From Paenibacillus gyeongsangnamensis (lineage in GTDB: Bacteria > Bacillota > Bacilli > Paenibacillales > NBRC-103111): 64,000 nucleotides of DNA. Location of the stretch: contig NZ_JAQAGZ010000003.1 of assembly GCF_027533625.1 (NCBI RefSeq), positions 310,001 to 374,000 of the forward strand, in the 5' to 3' direction. The position numbers were made by a program, and so were the translations under genes. Under the pieces are notes generated by a model that was not told the DNA's origin, did no database searches, and saw only the letters and a list, made by a program, of their open reading frames with translations. Numbering within the stretch: position 1 is the first letter of the stretch; each line of letters starts with the position of its first letter. Below, in pieces: positions 61,743 through 64,000 of this stretch.

Positions 61743-62225
61743 TTATTTTTTGTACTTTTGCAGGAAGGTCTTGAACGTGTCCGCCTTTTGCTCCCCTTCG
61801 AGCCGTTCCACTTCCTTGCCGCCTTTGTAAGCGATCAGCGTAGGAGTAGCTTCAATCTTGTAGCGGTTCCAGCCGTCCTTGAATTCTTCCAGGTTGAACT
61901 GCTTGATGTCGAGGCCGACCTCCTTCGCCACCGGGTTCAGTACAGGTGTCGTAACTTTGCAATGCGGGCAAGTGGAGGAGAAATAATAAAGAACGAAATC
62001 TTCCTTGTTCGCGATTTTCTTGTCCAGCGCGTCCGGCAGGATGATATTCTGGTAATTCGGATCGTCAAGCAGCTTCACTGTCTCCGGGTTCAGCTTGTCC
62101 GGCGCAATGCCGTATACGTTATTCGCATACTTGCTGAATTTCGCTTGGTTCGATTGGGCATTCACCACATAAATCGCGCCGAATAGCACCACGATGATGG
62201 ACAAATAAATGGCAAGCTTCTTCAT
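61743..62225 (-). CDS. Membrane-anchored thioredoxin-like protein with CPHC motif
   Basis: 160 residues from ATG 62225. N-terminal anchor (LAIYLSIIVVLFGAIYVV) then a thioredoxin fold at about 50-158; the active site is FYFSSTCPHCKVTTPVLNPVAKEV. CPHC is more oxidising than CGPC, as in DsbA/BdbA-type disulfide formers, and EATPTLIAYKGG has the cis-Pro. Likely extracytosolic disulfide exchange. Confidence 0.85.
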   Translation of the reverse strand: MKKLAIYLSIIVVLFGAIYVVNAQSNQAKFSKYANNVYGIAPDKLNPETVKLLDDPNYQNIILPDALDKKIANKEDFVLYYFSSTCPHCKVTTPVLNPVAKEVGLDIKQFNLEEFKDGWNRYKIEATPTLIAYKGGKEVERLEGEQKADTFKTFLQKYKK

Positions 62226-62395
62226 CTCTTCTTCAATCCCTTTCCGATTCGGTATCCTATATTAGGATTCGTTGCTTACGCTTTGTTTCCCTCTTCCGAT
62301 CATACTATAAAATTGAAGGAATTTCGAATTGTTCGTGGAATTATTGAGTAGCGGGGCGGAGCCTCCAGATCCATGACAGAAGCGGGGAAACAGCA

Positions 62396-64000
62396 TGAGA
62401 GGAATTCATTTCAGCGGCAGCCATAAGGCAAGTCCCTACGTCAGACTTGGCGCTTTGCTCGCCGTTCTTAGCCTGGGGTTTAGCGGAGTTTACGTTCTCA
62501 GTATGTCGATGCACCCAACGGCTCCTGTCGTCTCAAGCCGTTCTTTTCCGGAGCAGGTCATGCCGGCGTCAAATCCGCAAGAAGCTCGGCTGAAGGATCG
62601 CTTCGCAAGCGACAACCCGACCCTTCCTCCCTTTGAATTTCCCGAAATTCATATAGTTAAAGCGAAATCCCGGACTCTGCAGGCTACCCTTAAGAAAAGC
62701 CGTATTATGGAACAATATACGACTCCCGACCGTGCGAAGGCGGTTTATTTCATGCAGCGGACCGAGCTGCAGGAAGACCGTCCCTGGACCCAAATCGATT
62801 TCGTCAGTGCCGATCCCCAGTCGCAAGCGATCCTGCAGGAGCCGATCGCGCTCACTTACGGCATTCCTTCCGAGGTCGCGGCAGGCTCGACCCGGCTCTG
62901 CGGGTTCCTCAGCGCGGATGAATTCTTATATACGGCCGTTCACAATAAAGGCGAGGATTGGGTCTACGAGGTGAACCGGTACAACCTAAAGAACCAGACG
63001 GTGACGCCGGTCCTTGAGCTGATGCATGTGCCGAAGGAAACGAGCAGCCTTCCCATGGTACTCGGGGCCGGGCTGTCGCCCGATAAACGGCATGTTCTGA
63101 TCCGTGATACGAAGCACGGCCTGGCCTTGTACGACCTCAAGACGGGTGCCGCGTCATTCGATCTGCCGGGCAGCGGGGAGAAGCGTCCCGGGGAAACGCT
63201 CGTGCAGTCTCCTTCCTCCGAGGTGATGTTGTACAGCTCAAGCCGGTTTCAGAACGACGTTTGGTGGCTCGATTTGAACAACGGTACGGCCAAGCAGCCT
63301 TTTACCGCAGAGCAGGGGCTGGTCGACGCGGGCATGGATGCCGGTGGCCGCATTGTCTATTACAACTTTACTTATGACCGGGGAGGCGAGCAAATTCTTG
63401 CCGGGGAGAAGCGCTCCCTTCTGAATTCATTCGGGGTACAGCTGCTTGATATGAAGGGGAATCCGATCAAACGGTTCAGCCTGCCCAGGGATTCGGCCGA
63501 GCGGATGGAATTTGCGGGATACAGCGAGGAGAAGAAGCAGGTTCTGCTGCATCGGTATACGGTGGCCTCCGGAACCAAGGGTCCGTACAAGAAAACCGCC
63601 GGCTGGCTGCTTGGCGATGCGATGAGCGGGGAGACGATCCCCCTCGCTTCGGTGAATGTGCCGGATAGCTGGGACCGGAAGGATGTGCTTTACGGCAGCG
63701 TCCTGACCGATGCGGTGAATGATTCGCCGGGGGCGCAGGCATTTGCCAACATCCAGGATCGGACGGTCTACATGACGAAATGGCGAACCGGACAGCTCCG
63801 TGTTTGGCCGGAGGAAGACAGCGTGCTGTTCATGGATGAGCCGGGCAAGCGCGTCTTCGTCAGCTCCCTGACGCGCCCCGATCTCATCGTTGCAGCGTTT
63901 CATTATAAGAAGTACAATTGGGATAACCGTGATTTCGCAATGCTCAGCGGCCATTATTTATCGCGTTATCAGACGCAGCCGGACGGAGACCGGATTTTTT
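62396..64000 (+). CDS. Membrane-anchored WD40/TolB-like beta-propeller protein (cut by window edge)
   Basis: The frame is open from ATG 62396 to the right edge, 535 codons, with GGGG upstream. Basic start, one span (LGALLAVLSLGFSGVYVLSM), a Pro/Ser region and then repeated beta-propeller-style units: LSPDKRHVLIRDTKHGLALYDLKTGAASFDL, VMLYSSSRFQNDVWWLDLNNGTAKQPF, IVYYNFTYDRGGEQILAG. Function unknown; outside the membrane. The C-terminus is missing. Confidence 0.7.

Overview
The window reads as chromosomal DNA of a GC-rich, endospore-type Firmicute, most likely Paenibacillus or a close relative. Evidence: strong AGGAGG-type ribosome sites, frequent TTG/GTG starts, sigma-A promoters with 17-bp spacing, a Firmicute-type 6S RNA, a yybP-ykoY riboswitch, a TnrA/GlnR box, and families typical of Paenibacillus (copper-amine-oxidase N-terminal 'stalk' domains, SgrR-like regulators, YtpB, DUF4178/DUF4247, YesL, YitT). 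The genus is inference. No tRNA, rRNA, CRISPR array, prophage or IS transposase gene was seen.

Layout. 1-14.6 kb: partial GAF protein, DUF92 membrane protein, secreted beta-propeller protein, PAS-GGDEF diguanylate cyclase, LapA, oligoendopeptidase F, a TerC protein with an AbrB-like tail behind a manganese riboswitch, a methyltransferase, a cold-shock protein, a nitroreductase, and a MATE-like/MFS pair whose MFS gene carries an in-frame stop. 14.7-18.4 kb: small unknown genes, ytpB, pfkA and a peroxiredoxin. 18.5-26 kb: DUF3906 gene with a structured leader, FMN reductase, frameshifted ung, DUF4015 protein, intact MFS paralogue, tatA, yitT, DUF4247 and DUF4178. 26-34 kb: cshA, yesL-like gene, 6S RNA, fsa, divergent xylB/xylR, GNAT. 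34-43.4 kb: DUF1499-like gene, tpx with divergent LysR, SgrR-like regulator, zinc peptidase, MerR, and an ammonium transporter followed by DUF294 and DnaQ-like genes. 43.4-49.9 kb: JAMM peptidase, MFS, thiol-disulfide protein, cimA, dinB-mobB, ferredoxin. 50-56.3 kb: CHASE2 adenylate cyclase, FecR/cohesin-like secreted protein and NHL/stalk secreted protein. 56.5-64 kb: HD-GYP, L,D-transpeptidase, pyrD-alarmone synthetase-DUF309, CPHC thioredoxin-like protein and a partial beta-propeller-like lipid-free membrane protein.

Themes. Second-messenger enzymes are dense: a diguanylate cyclase, an HD-GYP phosphodiesterase, a class III cyclase and a (p)ppGpp synthetase. Two short interspersed repeat families stand out. 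R1 is about 100 bp with a conserved hairpin; five copies lie just downstream of genes. R2 is about 200 bp with inverted ends; two copies, one of which appears inserted inside a sixth, split R1. Two genes look broken by one base each (ung, and the MFS gene at 12-13 kb); sequencing error cannot be excluded for either.

The best candidates for undescribed biology are the R1/R2 repeats, the CHASE2-FecR-NHL cluster, the TerC-AbrB fusion, the amt-DUF294-DnaQ operon and the stem-enclosed leader before the DUF3906 gene.
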